From: HGM04593 sp045631905
Lineage (GTDB): Bacteria > Bacteroidota > Bacteroidia > Bacteroidales > Bacteroidaceae
Length of the DNA stretch: 64,000 nt
Direction of reading: 5' to 3'
Assembly (NCBI GenBank): GCA_045631905.1
Contig: JAZQVO010000031.1
Coordinates: forward strand, 23,207-87,206
The stretch's first letter is position 1. Each line of letters starts with the position of its first letter. The notes below the pieces were generated by a model, which was not told the origin of the DNA, did not search any database, and saw nothing but the letters and a program-made list of their open reading frames with translations. Positions 32,261-43,596 of the stretch are shown one piece after another. Both the position numbers and the translations under genes were made by a program.

Positions 32261-33427
32261 TTATTTGTTTATAAAGTGTACTGTTTGGTTGTTGTCGCCC
32301 ATCTCCTCTGTTTTTACAGTAAGGCGGTCGGCGTCTATGGCGTAACGCTCAATTAAGATATTCTTAACTTTGTTTGCACGGCTTTCTGCAATCTCAACCT
32401 TTGTTGCCTTTGTGTTACCCACGATGTCCATTTTGTATTCGGGGTTGTTTTTCAGCATTGTGGCAATGTTCGAGATGTTTACCATCTGCAACTCCTGGTT
32501 GAATGTGTCTTTGCCGTCGTAGAACACTACGAAAGGTACAAGAATCTTGTCCATGGGTGCAGGCAACACAACCACTTTCTCTTCGGGCTGGCCCTTCTCC
32601 ATCTGCTCGGTATGAACGGCTACAATCATGTTGTTGAGTGCCGCATATTGGCTCTCCGATATTACGTAGGTCTTTTTGAAACCTTGTTTGCCGAACTTCC
32701 ATTTGAGACCGAGCTTTGCCGAGCAGATACCATCGAAGTCGTTGCTCGATGTGTGTCCGTCGAACGAAGAACCCACCAAAGTTCCACCCAGGTCGAGGTT
32801 TATTCCAAAGTGTTTAGAGATGTTGTATGTGGTCGATACACCACCGCGTGCAGCGAAGAGTGTGCGGTCCACAATACCTTTTCTCTCTATTGTTGTTACG
32901 GCTCCAACACCTACATAAGCGTCGAGCTCCCACTTTCTGTCGAAACGTTTCTCGTTTGAAAAGGCGTTCAAGAGGTCAATCATAAAGTCGGCACTCAAAG
33001 AGTAGTATTTTATGTTCTGGTCGTAACCGTTGCTTGTATCTACACCTTTTGAGTCGAGGTAATCTTTGCGAGGGTCGGTCTGATAGTTGGGGTACGAACC
33101 ACCTATACCATCGTTCCAGCCAAGCAACTTGTTACCTTCGATGCTTATTCTTGCACCGAATATGGGGGTAATTTTTTTACCAATAGTGAGGGCAAAGCCG
33201 GGTTTAACACGGTTGCCAAACGAGAGGTCGGCATCGTCCTCGCCCACCAACATGGTACCACCGAAAGAGCCTTGCAGGTAGAGATTGTCGAAGAACGACG
33301 ATTTGTATTTTGTCTTGTAGTCTACACTCACTGTTTCTGTTTTTGTAGAGGTAACTACACGTTTTTCCTGTGCAAAAGCCGAAAGACTTGCCACAAGTAT
33401 AAGAGATAATATTGTAAGCTTTTTCAT
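32261..33427 (-). CDS. OmpA-family outer-membrane protein
   Basis: 388 residues. A cleavable signal peptide (LTILSLILVASLSAFAQ, cut near 19-20) precedes a beta-barrel-like region with alternating hydrophobic strands (to about 245). The C-terminal OmpA-like domain (ILVPFVVFYDGKDTFNQELQ ... VEIAESRANKVKNILIERYAIDADRL) should bind peptidoglycan. It is the second gene of a pair: the paralogous gene ends 23 nt upstream. Such proteins are abundant outer-membrane structural proteins in Bacteroidales. Confidence 0.88.
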   Translation of the reverse strand: MKKLTILSLILVASLSAFAQEKRVVTSTKTETVSVDYKTKYKSSFFDNLYLQGSFGGTMLVGEDDADLSFGNRVKPGFALTIGKKITPIFGARISIEGNKLLGWNDGIGGSYPNYQTDPRKDYLDSKGVDTSNGYDQNIKYYSLSADFMIDLLNAFSNEKRFDRKWELDAYVGVGAVTTIERKGIVDRTLFAARGGVSTTYNISKHFGINLDLGGTLVGSSFDGHTSSNDFDGICSAKLGLKWKFGKQGFKKTYVISESQYAALNNMIVAVHTEQMEKGQPEEKVVVLPAPMDKILVPFVVFYDGKDTFNQELQMVNISNIATMLKNNPEYKMDIVGNTKATKVEIAESRANKVKNILIERYAIDADRLTVKTEEMGDNNQTVHFINK

Positions 33428-33450
33428 CTTCTCCTTATATTTATTCTTGT

Positions 33451-34680
33451 TTATTCTTCAATGATAGTCATCACAACTACACGGTTCCAACGGAAATCTT
33501 CGTCGTATACACGCTCGGTATCACCCTTTGCGTTTGTCTCGATGCGGTTCTCTGCAATACCACATTGCTCCATGAGGTATTTTTTCACCGATTTTACTCT
33601 TCGTTCACTGAGTCGCATGTTGTACTCGGGGTAAGCGGTCTCTTTGTCGGCATAACCCGAAAGGTTCACCTTGGCGTTCTCGTTGTTTTTCAAGTAGTCG
33701 GCAACAAGGTCGATTTGGGGTTTCTGTCCTTTCTCTATATATGATTTGTCGATGAAGAAACGAACCACGACAGGTGCTATAACCTCTTTTGCAGGTGTTT
33801 GAATCTCTTTAATCTTTACAGGCTGGGGTATATATGTGTCTTGGTAGAGAACAGGCACATTTAGCTTGATATTAGAGGGCTTGCCAAAGTGGTAGGTCAA
33901 ACCAACGGTTGCGGCACCCAGAAAGTCGAGCTTGCGGTAGTGGTTCTCGCCCTCACCTCCTTCAACGCCGTCGAACGACTCGTTGAGGAAGTTTGCCTGC
34001 AAGTCGGCCATGACAGACCATCTTTTAGCAATCTTGTAGTCTACTTGTGCGCCGGTCTTTAAACCAAGTGTGGTGTTGTGACCGAAGCCCTGCTTTTCGA
34101 AAGAGTATGTCATGGTAGGGCCGGCATATAGTTGGATACCCCACTTGCTCTCTTTGTCGAACCATTTAACTACGTCGGTCATGGCTGCTACGCTCAAATC
34201 CATGTATGTGAATTTCCTGCGGAACCATGCAAGACCGTCTTTTTCAATTATATACTGCATAGTTCCTGGATCGTAGTTGAAGTCGTTAAGATGCTTGCCG
34301 TATATTGCACCGGCCAAATAGTAGGCACTTACCTTGCCGACACCGAGCTGTGCTCTCAAACCAAAATAGTGGTTGAACCAATTACCGACAGTAATGTTCA
34401 CACGGGCTCTTCTGCGGTCCCAAGCGTTGTTTACTTTGTTGTTACCTTCGGCAACAATGGTGTTTATACCTGCGCCAAAAGAGACAAACCAATTATCGCC
34501 ATTAAGTGTGGCGTTGTCGGCAACGACAATCTCTGTGGAATCTCCAAGTGCGCTTGCAAGACTACTCAGACGCGATTCGCGTATGGTGTCGGTTTTTACC
34601 TCTTGTGCCATAGCCTGGCCCGAAACAAGTACAACCGTTGCACCAATTAACAGTGCTTTGAAAAAATTAATAAAATTCAT
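33451..34680 (-). CDS. OmpA-family outer-membrane protein, first of a tandem pair
   Basis: 409 residues. The signal peptide (FFKALLIGATVVLVSGQAMAQ) is followed by an eight-strand-type barrel (about 45-265) and a C-terminal OmpA domain with VVRFFIDKSYIEKGQKPQIDL, VNLSGYADKETAYPEYN and LSERRVKSVKKYL. It ends in NRVVVMTIIEE. It resembles the following gene in layout, so the pair looks like a duplication. The promoter -7 box is at 34749-34756. It probably links outer membrane and peptidoglycan. Confidence 0.9.
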   Translation of the reverse strand: MNFINFFKALLIGATVVLVSGQAMAQEVKTDTIRESRLSSLASALGDSTEIVVADNATLNGDNWFVSFGAGINTIVAEGNNKVNNAWDRRRARVNITVGNWFNHYFGLRAQLGVGKVSAYYLAGAIYGKHLNDFNYDPGTMQYIIEKDGLAWFRRKFTYMDLSVAAMTDVVKWFDKESKWGIQLYAGPTMTYSFEKQGFGHNTTLGLKTGAQVDYKIAKRWSVMADLQANFLNESFDGVEGGEGENHYRKLDFLGAATVGLTYHFGKPSNIKLNVPVLYQDTYIPQPVKIKEIQTPAKEVIAPVVVRFFIDKSYIEKGQKPQIDLVADYLKNNENAKVNLSGYADKETAYPEYNMRLSERRVKSVKKYLMEQCGIAENRIETNAKGDTERVYDEDFRWNRVVVMTIIEE

Positions 34681-34748
34681 GTCTGTGTCTGTTTATTGAT
34701 TTTTTATTTATTTCTTAATTGTGTCCTATGTGAAGTAGGGAAACTTGG

Positions 34749-34756
34749 CAAAGTTA
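34749..34756 (-). promoter_or_regulatory. -7 box for the tandem OmpA-family genes
   Basis: Minus-strand TAACTTTG at 34756-34749 fits TAnnTTTG; no clear TTTG at -33. The predicted leader is about 60 nt. The rest of the 34681-34908 gap is AT-rich and shows nothing else definite. Confidence 0.5.
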
Positions 34757-34908
34757 CAAAAAAAGTGTAAATATCTATAAAACAAATCAATATTTTTAAA
34801 AGTTGTTCAAGTGTTTAAATAAAAATTTTTGTAGAAACCGGTAGCTTGGCTGTTCTTTATGTTCAAAATTGTCTGCTTATAAAAACTTGAAACCACACTT
34901 TGCTCTAT

Positions 34909-35850
34909 TTAGCGTAGTTTTATGATGTCGCCAACTTCTATCCCTTTGCTCTCTATCCACGAGTTCTTTTTGTATAAATTATCGAGCCTTATCCCATATA
35001 TTTGAGATATCATGTGCAGGCTCTCCCCCTCCTTAACGGTGTGTGTGGGGAACTGTTTTGTTGTTTTTTTGTTCTTCTTCTCTATGTAGATAATATCTTC
35101 GGCCTTAATATTGTAATCTTCGTACAGGTCGTTGTATTCTATGAGTTTGCGTTTCGATATGCCAAGCTCCTTGCCGAGTGATTTGAAGGTATCGCCTGTC
35201 TGCCCGACAACATACAACAAGCCGTTGGCACGGTAGATGGTTCTGCTGTTCTTTTCATAGGTCTCCATGGCTACACCGCTCTGTTTCTTTATATCCTTCA
35301 TGGTGTAGCGGTCGTATCGGTCGAGCCTGTATCGCTCTATGATGCTTATCAACTTGGTGGGGTATGCCTTGTCCTCGGCATAACCTGCCTTTTTCAACCC
35401 TTTTGCCCAGCCTTTGTAGTCGTTTTTGTCGAGGTCGAAGAGTTGTTCGTATCTTTTACGGTGCGCAAGAAATTTTGAGTGGTCCTCGTATGAGTCGCGC
35501 ACGTTGTCATATTTTCTAAAATAGCACATGTGCCCGTTGTCCATGGACGATGTGCGTTTACCCTTCCAGCTGTTATCGGCTTTTATGCCAAAATGGTTGT
35601 TCGAACTACGTGCGAGTTTGCTCTTCCCTGCTCCTGACTCCAACAGCCCCTGTGCCAGCGTGATACTTGCCGGTATCTTGTATTTTACCATCTGCTCCAC
35701 AGCTATGGGGTAGTATGTCTGTATGTAGCTTTCGTAGCTGTCGTGTGGCGAAGTTATTGTGCCTGCCGTTTTAGTTACACTGTTTTTGCCTGTGGCGCAA
35801 CCTGTTAAAAGAATAGTCGATATAAATAATACGATGTAAAAAAATCTCAT
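34909..35850 (-). CDS. Lipoprotein glucosaminidase with two LysM domains
   Basis: 313 residues. The lipoprotein signal ends in LLTGC (Cys18). The glucosaminidase domain (about 40-180) contains SITLAQGLLESGAGKSKLA with the catalytic Glu and NHFGIKADNSWKG. Two LysM motifs follow: YVVGQTGDTFKSLGKELG (about 213 onward) and HTVKEGESLHMISQIYG (about 271 to the end). It should cleave between GlcNAc and MurNAc in peptidoglycan while anchored in a membrane. It is divergent from cdd. Confidence 0.9.
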   Translation of the reverse strand: MRFFYIVLFISTILLTGCATGKNSVTKTAGTITSPHDSYESYIQTYYPIAVEQMVKYKIPASITLAQGLLESGAGKSKLARSSNNHFGIKADNSWKGKRTSSMDNGHMCYFRKYDNVRDSYEDHSKFLAHRKRYEQLFDLDKNDYKGWAKGLKKAGYAEDKAYPTKLISIIERYRLDRYDRYTMKDIKKQSGVAMETYEKNSRTIYRANGLLYVVGQTGDTFKSLGKELGISKRKLIEYNDLYEDYNIKAEDIIYIEKKNKKTTKQFPTHTVKEGESLHMISQIYGIRLDNLYKKNSWIESKGIEVGDIIKLR

Positions 35851-35892
35851 GGTTATTTATTTTTTGTTTGTGATACAAAATAAGTGAATAAA

Positions 35893-35923
35893 TTGCTTTT
35901 GAGCAACTATTTGCTTATCTTCG
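35893..35923 (+). promoter_or_regulatory. cdd: Probable cdd promoter with adjoining hairpin
   Basis: TATCTTCG (35916-35923) is one base off TAnnTTTG. A hairpin TTGCT/AGCAA (35893-35906) ends 9 nt upstream, covering the -33 region. Confidence 0.35.
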
Positions 35924-36014
35924 CAGTAAATAAAATCATTTGTGTTACATATTTGTTGTTATTGCAAGGCGTTGTGCCTTGTGGTAATAATGTTGAAACA
36001 AAAAAAGTGAAAGT

Positions 36015-36500
36015 ATGGAAGAGATGATTTTGCAGACCAAAGTTAAGGTGTGCACATATGAGGAGTTGTCGCACGAGGATAAAAAAGTTGTCGATTCGGC
36101 ACGCGAAGCAACAGCGAACAGTTATGCAGTATATTCGGGTTTTAATGTGGGTGCGGCGGTTTTGCTCGAGGGCGGTGTGATAGTAAACGGTAGCAATCAA
36201 GAGAATGCCGCATACCCGTCGGGTATTTGTGCCGAGCGCACAACAATATTTTGGGCAAATTCCCACTACCCCGACAAAGCCGTTCTCACACTTGCCATAG
36301 CGGCCCGCACCGCAAACGGCGAGCTTGCGATGCCCATACCTCCATGTGGTGCCTGTCGTCAGGTTATTTTGGAGACCGAAAAACGTTTCGATAAAAAGAT
36401 AAAGATAATATTGTTTGGCACAAAGAGGTGCTATGTGGTGGAAGATGGCATAAAAGCCCTTCTCCCGCTCACCTTCGATGCCTCTTTTCTCGACGAATGA
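36015..36500 (+). CDS. cdd: Cytidine deaminase
   Basis: 161 residues. The zinc site is complete: SGICAERTTIFWA (Cys and catalytic Glu) and PPCGACRQVIL (two Cys). VGAAVLLEGGVIVNGSNQENAAYP is the substrate-binding loop. It converts cytidine and deoxycytidine to uridine forms in pyrimidine salvage. Its stop overlaps the phosphatase start in an ATGA, and the operon continues to ruvC. A second ATG at 36024 could be the start. Confidence 0.93.
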   Translation: MEEMILQTKVKVCTYEELSHEDKKVVDSAREATANSYAVYSGFNVGAAVLLEGGVIVNGSNQENAAYPSGICAERTTIFWANSHYPDKAVLTLAIAARTANGELAMPIPPCGACRQVILETEKRFDKKIKIILFGTKRCYVVEDGIKALLPLTFDASFLDE

Positions 36501-36973
36501 AAAAGATACTTTTTGTGTGTCATGGGAACATATGTCGTTCTCCCATGGCAGAATTTATAATGAAAGATATAGCCGAGGCTTTTAATGCCTCGGCAATGTT
36601 GCATATTGAGTCGGCCGCAACGAGTTGCGAGGAGATTGGCAACGCTGTCTACCCTCCTGCCGAGAGGGAGCTTGCCCGTCACGGAATATCGTGTGCAGGC
36701 AAACGTGCACGTCGCATAACAGCCGAGGATTTTACGCTTTTCGACATGATAATTGTTATGGAGGAGTATAATTTGCGCAATATGCGCAACATGCCTCTTG
36801 GCTGTGGCAAGGTGTGGAAATTGCTCGATTTTGAGAACTATAAGGGCTCGGGCGAGCCTCTTTCTCTTTCGGGTGCCGACATATCGGACCCTTGGTATCA
36901 TGGTAATTTCTCGAAAACCTACGACGAGATAGAGAGGGGTTGCAAGGGGTTGATGAGATATCTTGGATTTTGA
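36497..36973 (+). CDS. Low-molecular-weight protein tyrosine phosphatase
   Basis: 158 residues from the ATG at 36497; the longer frame to 36428 would run into cdd. The P-loop is VCHGNICRSPMAEF with the nucleophile C8 and R14, and the general acid is in the SDPWYHGNF segment near 134. In capsule systems such enzymes act on Wzc-like kinases, but here the gene lies between cdd and ruvC, away from the polysaccharide locus, and its target is unknown. ATGA overlap with cdd. Confidence 0.93.
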   Translation: MKKILFVCHGNICRSPMAEFIMKDIAEAFNASAMLHIESAATSCEEIGNAVYPPAERELARHGISCAGKRARRITAEDFTLFDMIIVMEEYNLRNMRNMPLGCGKVWKLLDFENYKGSGEPLSLSGADISDPWYHGNFSKTYDEIERGCKGLMRYLGF

Positions 36974-36974
36974 T

Positions 36975-37550
36975 ATGGAAACAGTTACTCCTGCCGACGA
37001 CAGAGTGATTATGGGCATTGACCCGGGCACCAATATCATGGGTTATGCTTTTATAGGCGTGAATGGTAACCGTGCGAGGCTCATCGCCATGGGGGTTATC
37101 GACCTGCGCAAGTGTCACGACAGCTATATAAAGCTGGGCGAGATTTTTACTCGTGTGCAAGGGCTTATAAAATCCTTCTTGCCCGACGAGCTTGCCATCG
37201 AGGCTCCTTTTTTTGGAAAGAATGTTCAGAGTATGCTTAAATTGGGTCGTGCGCAAGGTGTTGCAATCGCCGCGGCTATAAGTCGCGATGTTCCCATACA
37301 CGAATATGCTCCGTTGAAGATTAAAATGGCAATTACGGGTAACGGCTCTGCATCGAAGCAACAGGTTGCCGAGATGTTGCGTCGCATGTTGAATATCAGG
37401 GCCGACGAGATGCCACGCTTCATGGACGCTACCGATGCTCTCGGAGCCGCCTTCTGTCACTATCTGCAACGTAACAACCCCGTCGAGGGTAAAAAGTACA
37501 GCAGTTGGGCCGACTTTGCTCGTAAAAACAGCGACAAGGTTGTAAAGTAG
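36975..37550 (+). CDS. ruvC: Crossover junction endodeoxyribonuclease RuvC
   Basis: 191 residues from the ATG at 36975, directly after the phosphatase stop; a TTG at 36963 would overlap it. The catalytic acids appear in MGIDPGTNIMGYAFI (Asp), ELAIEAPFFGKN (Glu) and the C-terminal MDATDALGAAFCH (Asp pair). It resolves Holliday junctions as a dimer. A hairpin at 37561-37590 closes the operon. Confidence 0.94.
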   Translation: METVTPADDRVIMGIDPGTNIMGYAFIGVNGNRARLIAMGVIDLRKCHDSYIKLGEIFTRVQGLIKSFLPDELAIEAPFFGKNVQSMLKLGRAQGVAIAAAISRDVPIHEYAPLKIKMAITGNGSASKQQVAEMLRRMLNIRADEMPRFMDATDALGAAFCHYLQRNNPVEGKKYSSWADFARKNSDKVVK

Positions 37551-37560
37551 TCCTCTGCCT

Positions 37561-37590
37561 GCAAGGGGCATACATAGAGCTTCCCCTTGC
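37561..37590. terminator. Terminator between ruvC and the PorE-like gene
   Basis: GCAAGGGG (37561-37568) and CCCCTTGC (37583-37590) form an 8-bp GC stem between two convergent genes; no T-tract is evident. Confidence 0.55.
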
Positions 37591-37594
37591 GCTA

Positions 37595-39595
37595 CTATTT
37601 ATAGAGCTTGTATGTCGTGCGAAGCACTTGGAACTCTGTGCGACGGTTCAGTTGGTTGCACATCTCTCTCTCCTCCTCGCTCTCCAAGCTATTTATAAAT
37701 TCTTCGGTAAGAACATCGTTCTCTTTGAGGAACGGGTATCTCTCGGTAAGTTTCTTGTGAACAATCTTTGGGCTCTTCTCTCCATACCCTTTTGCGGTGA
37801 GACGCTCCTTCTCTATACCTTTGTCTATGAGGTAATTTACTACCGACTCGGCACGAGCCTGCGAGAGGCGTTGGTTATACTCGTCCCGACCCTTGTAGTC
37901 GCAGTGCGAGCTCAGCTCTATTGTCACATTCGGGTTCAGGTTCAGCAACTCCACAAGCTCGTCGAGAGAGGCCTCCGACTCTTTTGTGAGTGTTGCCTTA
38001 TCGAACTCATAGAATATGTTGTCTATGAGCACCGGTCTTGTTATTGATGGCAAGGCAAAATCAATCTGATATTTTACCGTTCCTTCGCTGTTATCGGTCG
38101 AAAGCTCCTGCATGGTGTTGAGGTAGCCTTTGCATGTGCCTAAGAGCACATATTTCACGCCCGGTGTCACGCGCACCGAGTACGAACCATCTTTCATTAC
38201 TCCAAAGCTGGTGTTTGTGCCATCTTTTCCCACCATGTGAATAACACCTTCGGGTAGCTCGTAACCATCTTTTTCATATATCCAGCCATACAAGGTGTGA
38301 ACCGTTTCGGGTAGCAGGAACGAATAAATGTGGTCCCAACCGCGTGCATCGCCTCTGTTCGAAGAGAAGTAACCGCGGTAGAGGCCGGGGGCAAAGGTTA
38401 TGCCAAAATCGTCGCCGTTTGAGTTGATGGGTGCCATGAGGTTGCTTATCTCCCACACCGAGTCGTTTTTCTGTATAGCGCTGTATATGTCGAGCCCTCC
38501 CATGCCGGGGTAACCATCGGAGGAGAAAAAGAGCTCCCCTTTTGGGCCAAATGCCGGAAACTGCTCATCGCCCTCGGTGTTTATGGCGTTGCCTAGGTTC
38601 TCCACTATGCCGGCTTTTGCCCGCGATGTGCCTATGTAGTAACGCCATAGGTCGAAACCGCCGTAGCCACCTGCCATGTCCGAAGTAAAGTAGAGCCACT
38701 CTCCGTCGTGGGAGACTGCAGGGTGTGCAAACGAGGATAGCGTGTCGCTCGAAATTTCTACCTTTTTTACTCCGCTCCACGATGCGTCGCTTCGTGTACT
38801 GCTGTAAATCTCGGCAAAGCGTGGGTATTGGTTGTCGGTTATGCAACGTGTAAAGTACATTGTGCGCCCGTCGGGGGTAAAGGCACAAGCACCATCTTCG
38901 TGGTTGCTGTTGATGTCGCTCTCTATAATCTCGGTCTTTTGCCACTTACCTTTGTCGTCGCGGCGGGTGAGAAAAATATCGGCAAATTTTTGCCCTGTCA
39001 CCCCGCTGAGGTCATCGCCCTTGGCATCTTTGCGTGTCGAGGTGATGACTATCATGGTGGTGTCTTTTCCCACATACATGGGGCAGTAATCGCTTCTTTG
39101 CCCGTTGAGCTCCTTTGCTCTCTTCACGATGTAACGTGTGTGGTTTTTCTTCCATTCGAGCGATTGCTTGGCTGCTTGCAGGCCTACCTGTGCCAGCCTG
39201 TCATCTTTGTTGAGCTCCAAAAACGCTTCGTAGCTCTTTTGTGCAGCTTTGTAGTCGCCCTTTTCGAGCTGAGCATCGGCGAGGTGTCGCAAAGCAAGTG
39301 AGTCGGGGTATTTGTAGCGCACCGCGTTCATGTAGGCACCCACGGCTCTCACAGCGTTGTTGCTTTTGCGGTAGCACTCTCCAAGTTTCCATGCCACCTC
39401 GGCACGCCTTTTCTTCTCTTTGGGTGGAATTTTGCGGTATGCCTTTTTATACTCTCTTGCAGCCTCGTGGTATTCGTTTATGGCAGCATATTGGTCACCC
39501 TTTTTTATGGCCTTTTCGCTGCCACACGATATTACTGCCACAAAGGCAAGCAGTGCTGTTATGTATGTGAGTATTTTTATCATCTTATCAGTCAT
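37595..39595 (-). CDS. PorE-like lipoprotein: TPR, WD40-like propeller, CRD and OmpA domain
   Basis: 666 residues from the ATG at 39595 (a second ATG lies at 39583). The lipobox is VISC, soon after the start. Order: TPR repeats (AAREYKKAYRKI, then AQKSYEAFLELNKDD), a PD40/WD40-like propeller (SSTRSDASWSGVKKVEI, AVSHDGEWLYFTSDMAGGYGG, FFSSDGYPGMGGLDIYSA), a carboxypeptidase-regulatory-like domain (VHTLYGWIYEKDGYELP) and a C-terminal OmpA domain (VLIDNIFYEFDKATLTKES). This is the architecture of PorE, the peptidoglycan-binding lipoprotein of the type IX secretion system. Related multi-domain lipoproteins occur without T9SS, so the role is probable, not proved. Confidence 0.8.
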   Translation of the reverse strand: MTDKMIKILTYITALLAFVAVISCGSEKAIKKGDQYAAINEYHEAAREYKKAYRKIPPKEKKRRAEVAWKLGECYRKSNNAVRAVGAYMNAVRYKYPDSLALRHLADAQLEKGDYKAAQKSYEAFLELNKDDRLAQVGLQAAKQSLEWKKNHTRYIVKRAKELNGQRSDYCPMYVGKDTTMIVITSTRKDAKGDDLSGVTGQKFADIFLTRRDDKGKWQKTEIIESDINSNHEDGACAFTPDGRTMYFTRCITDNQYPRFAEIYSSTRSDASWSGVKKVEISSDTLSSFAHPAVSHDGEWLYFTSDMAGGYGGFDLWRYYIGTSRAKAGIVENLGNAINTEGDEQFPAFGPKGELFFSSDGYPGMGGLDIYSAIQKNDSVWEISNLMAPINSNGDDFGITFAPGLYRGYFSSNRGDARGWDHIYSFLLPETVHTLYGWIYEKDGYELPEGVIHMVGKDGTNTSFGVMKDGSYSVRVTPGVKYVLLGTCKGYLNTMQELSTDNSEGTVKYQIDFALPSITRPVLIDNIFYEFDKATLTKESEASLDELVELLNLNPNVTIELSSHCDYKGRDEYNQRLSQARAESVVNYLIDKGIEKERLTAKGYGEKSPKIVHKKLTERYPFLKENDVLTEEFINSLESEEEREMCNQLNRRTEFQVLRTTYKLYK

Positions 39596-39635
39596 AGTAG
39601 AATTATAACCGATTTTTTGCCAAAATATTATGTGG

Positions 39636-41426
39636 TCACCCCATTTTTTCAACATTAACCATCTTGTTGTTGTCGCTTAACACGCTGACAACAATCTCAT
39701 TGAGCATGGTTTTAAGCTCTTCTATGAAGGTCTTGGCTTCGTATTCTCTTTTTTCTATGTCGCGCAGTTTCTTCTCCCACTGTCCTGTGAGCTCGGCACT
39801 TTTTAGTAACTCGTTCTTTATTATGCCTATAAGTTCAATGCCTGTGGGGGTAGCCACTATGTTCTTCTTTTCGCGACGCATGTAACCGCGCTTGAAGAGT
39901 GTCTCTATTATGTTGGCACGTGTAGAGGGTCGGCCTATACCGTTCTCTTTCATGGCGTCGCGCAACTCCTCGTTCTCCACCAGCTTGCCGGCCGTCTCCA
40001 TCGCGCGTAGCAACGTGGCCTCTGTGTAAGGCTTGGGGGGAGAGGTCCATTTTTCGGCAAGGTCGGGGGTGTGCTCACCGCTCTCTCCTTTTTCAAACTT
40101 GGGCAGAATCTTCTCTTTTTCCTCCTTTTCATCGGTGCTTTCGTTGGCAAAAACCACTCGCCACCCCGGGGTGATAATCTCTTTTCCTGTGGCTTTGAAG
40201 GGTACCTCGGCACTCTCGCCCATAACTGTTGTGGTGCGGAATTTGCAGTCGGGGTAAAAGACCGCTATAAAGTGGGTTGCTATGAGGTTGTACACCTTTT
40301 TTTCTATGTCGCTCAGCCCCTGGGGGTATACTCCCGTGGGGATTATTGCATGGTGGTCGGTAACTTTTTTGTTGTCGAACACCTTTTTCGATTTTATTAA
40401 TGGCTTGCCAAGTAGTGGTGCCGTAAGTGGTTGGTAGTCGCGTAGCCCTTTGAGAATATTCTCGCATTTGGGGTAGATGTCATCGCTCAGGTATGTGGTA
40501 TCTACACGGGGGTAAGTGGTGAGTTTCTTCTCGTAGAGCGACTGTATGGTTTGCAGGGTTACGTCGGCCGAGAGCCCGAATTTCTTGTTGCAATCGACCT
40601 GTAACGATGTCAGGTCATATAAACGTGGTGGCAACTCGGTGCCGTTCTTTGCTGTAATATCGGTAACGGTAAAGGGTTGTCCTGTAATGTTTTCGAGTGC
40701 CTTTTGTGCCTCCTCCATGCTCTCGAACTTACCCTTAGAGGCGTTAAATACGGTGTTGCGGTATGTGGTTTTTAGTTCCCAGTATTGCTTGGGCACGAAA
40801 TTTACTATCTCAAAGTGGCGTTTAACCACGAGTGCAAGTGTCGGTGTCTGCACACGTCCTATGGAGAGAACCTGCCTGTTCTTTCCATATTTCAAAGTGT
40901 AGAGCCTTGTGGCGTTCATGCCAAGCAACCAGTCGCCTATGGCGCGTGAAAGCCCGGCCTCGTAAAGGGGCTTGTACTCCTCTTGGTCTTTGAGCGTGCC
41001 GAACCCCTCTTTTATGGCCTCTTCGGTGAGCGACGATACCCACAAGCGTTTAACAGGGCATTTGGCTTGTGCTTTTTGTATTACCCAGCGTTGAATGAGC
41101 TCTCCCTCCTGGCCTGCATCACCGCAGTTTATTATGCTGTCGGCGTTTTGCATTAGTTTTTCTATGATGGAGAACTGTTTTTCAATGCCCTTGTCGGCAA
41201 TGAGCTTTATACCGAAGCGGGGTGGAACCATCGGCAAACTGCCGAGGCTCCACCTTTGCCACATCGGGGTATAGTCGGCCGGCTCTTTGAGTGTGCAAAG
41301 ATGGCCGAATGTCCATGTTACTTGGTAGCCGTTGCCTTCGTAGAAACCATCGTGCTTGTTCTTCGCTCCTAACACATCGGCTATCTCTTTGGCTACCGAT
41401 GGTTTCTCTGCAATACATACTATCAT
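39636..41426 (-). CDS. topB: DNA topoisomerase III
   Basis: 596 residues. The TOPRIM start is IVCIAEKPSVAKEIADVLG, and the acidic motif appears as NCGDAGQEGELIQRW, with Gln where Escherichia coli-type enzymes have Arg. The catalytic tyrosine is in TTYPRVDTTYLS. Shorter than many TopB proteins, it has no C-terminal zinc-finger region. It relaxes and decatenates DNA through single-strand passage. The gene is 25 nt after mutB and 40 nt before the PorE-like gene, so it may be read from the mutA promoter. Confidence 0.92.
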   Translation of the reverse strand: MIVCIAEKPSVAKEIADVLGAKNKHDGFYEGNGYQVTWTFGHLCTLKEPADYTPMWQRWSLGSLPMVPPRFGIKLIADKGIEKQFSIIEKLMQNADSIINCGDAGQEGELIQRWVIQKAQAKCPVKRLWVSSLTEEAIKEGFGTLKDQEEYKPLYEAGLSRAIGDWLLGMNATRLYTLKYGKNRQVLSIGRVQTPTLALVVKRHFEIVNFVPKQYWELKTTYRNTVFNASKGKFESMEEAQKALENITGQPFTVTDITAKNGTELPPRLYDLTSLQVDCNKKFGLSADVTLQTIQSLYEKKLTTYPRVDTTYLSDDIYPKCENILKGLRDYQPLTAPLLGKPLIKSKKVFDNKKVTDHHAIIPTGVYPQGLSDIEKKVYNLIATHFIAVFYPDCKFRTTTVMGESAEVPFKATGKEIITPGWRVVFANESTDEKEEKEKILPKFEKGESGEHTPDLAEKWTSPPKPYTEATLLRAMETAGKLVENEELRDAMKENGIGRPSTRANIIETLFKRGYMRREKKNIVATPTGIELIGIIKNELLKSAELTGQWEKKLRDIEKREYEAKTFIEELKTMLNEIVVSVLSDNNKMVNVEKMG

Positions 41427-41451
41427 TATTTTTTCTCTTTCTCTCTTTTAA

Positions 41452-43584
<2,133 letters not shown>

Positions 43585-43596
43585 AGCTTCGTTGTG

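Noticed and set aside
36756..37571. 271-codon open frame opposite ruvC
   Set aside because: Overlaps two confidently assigned genes; composition is atypical.
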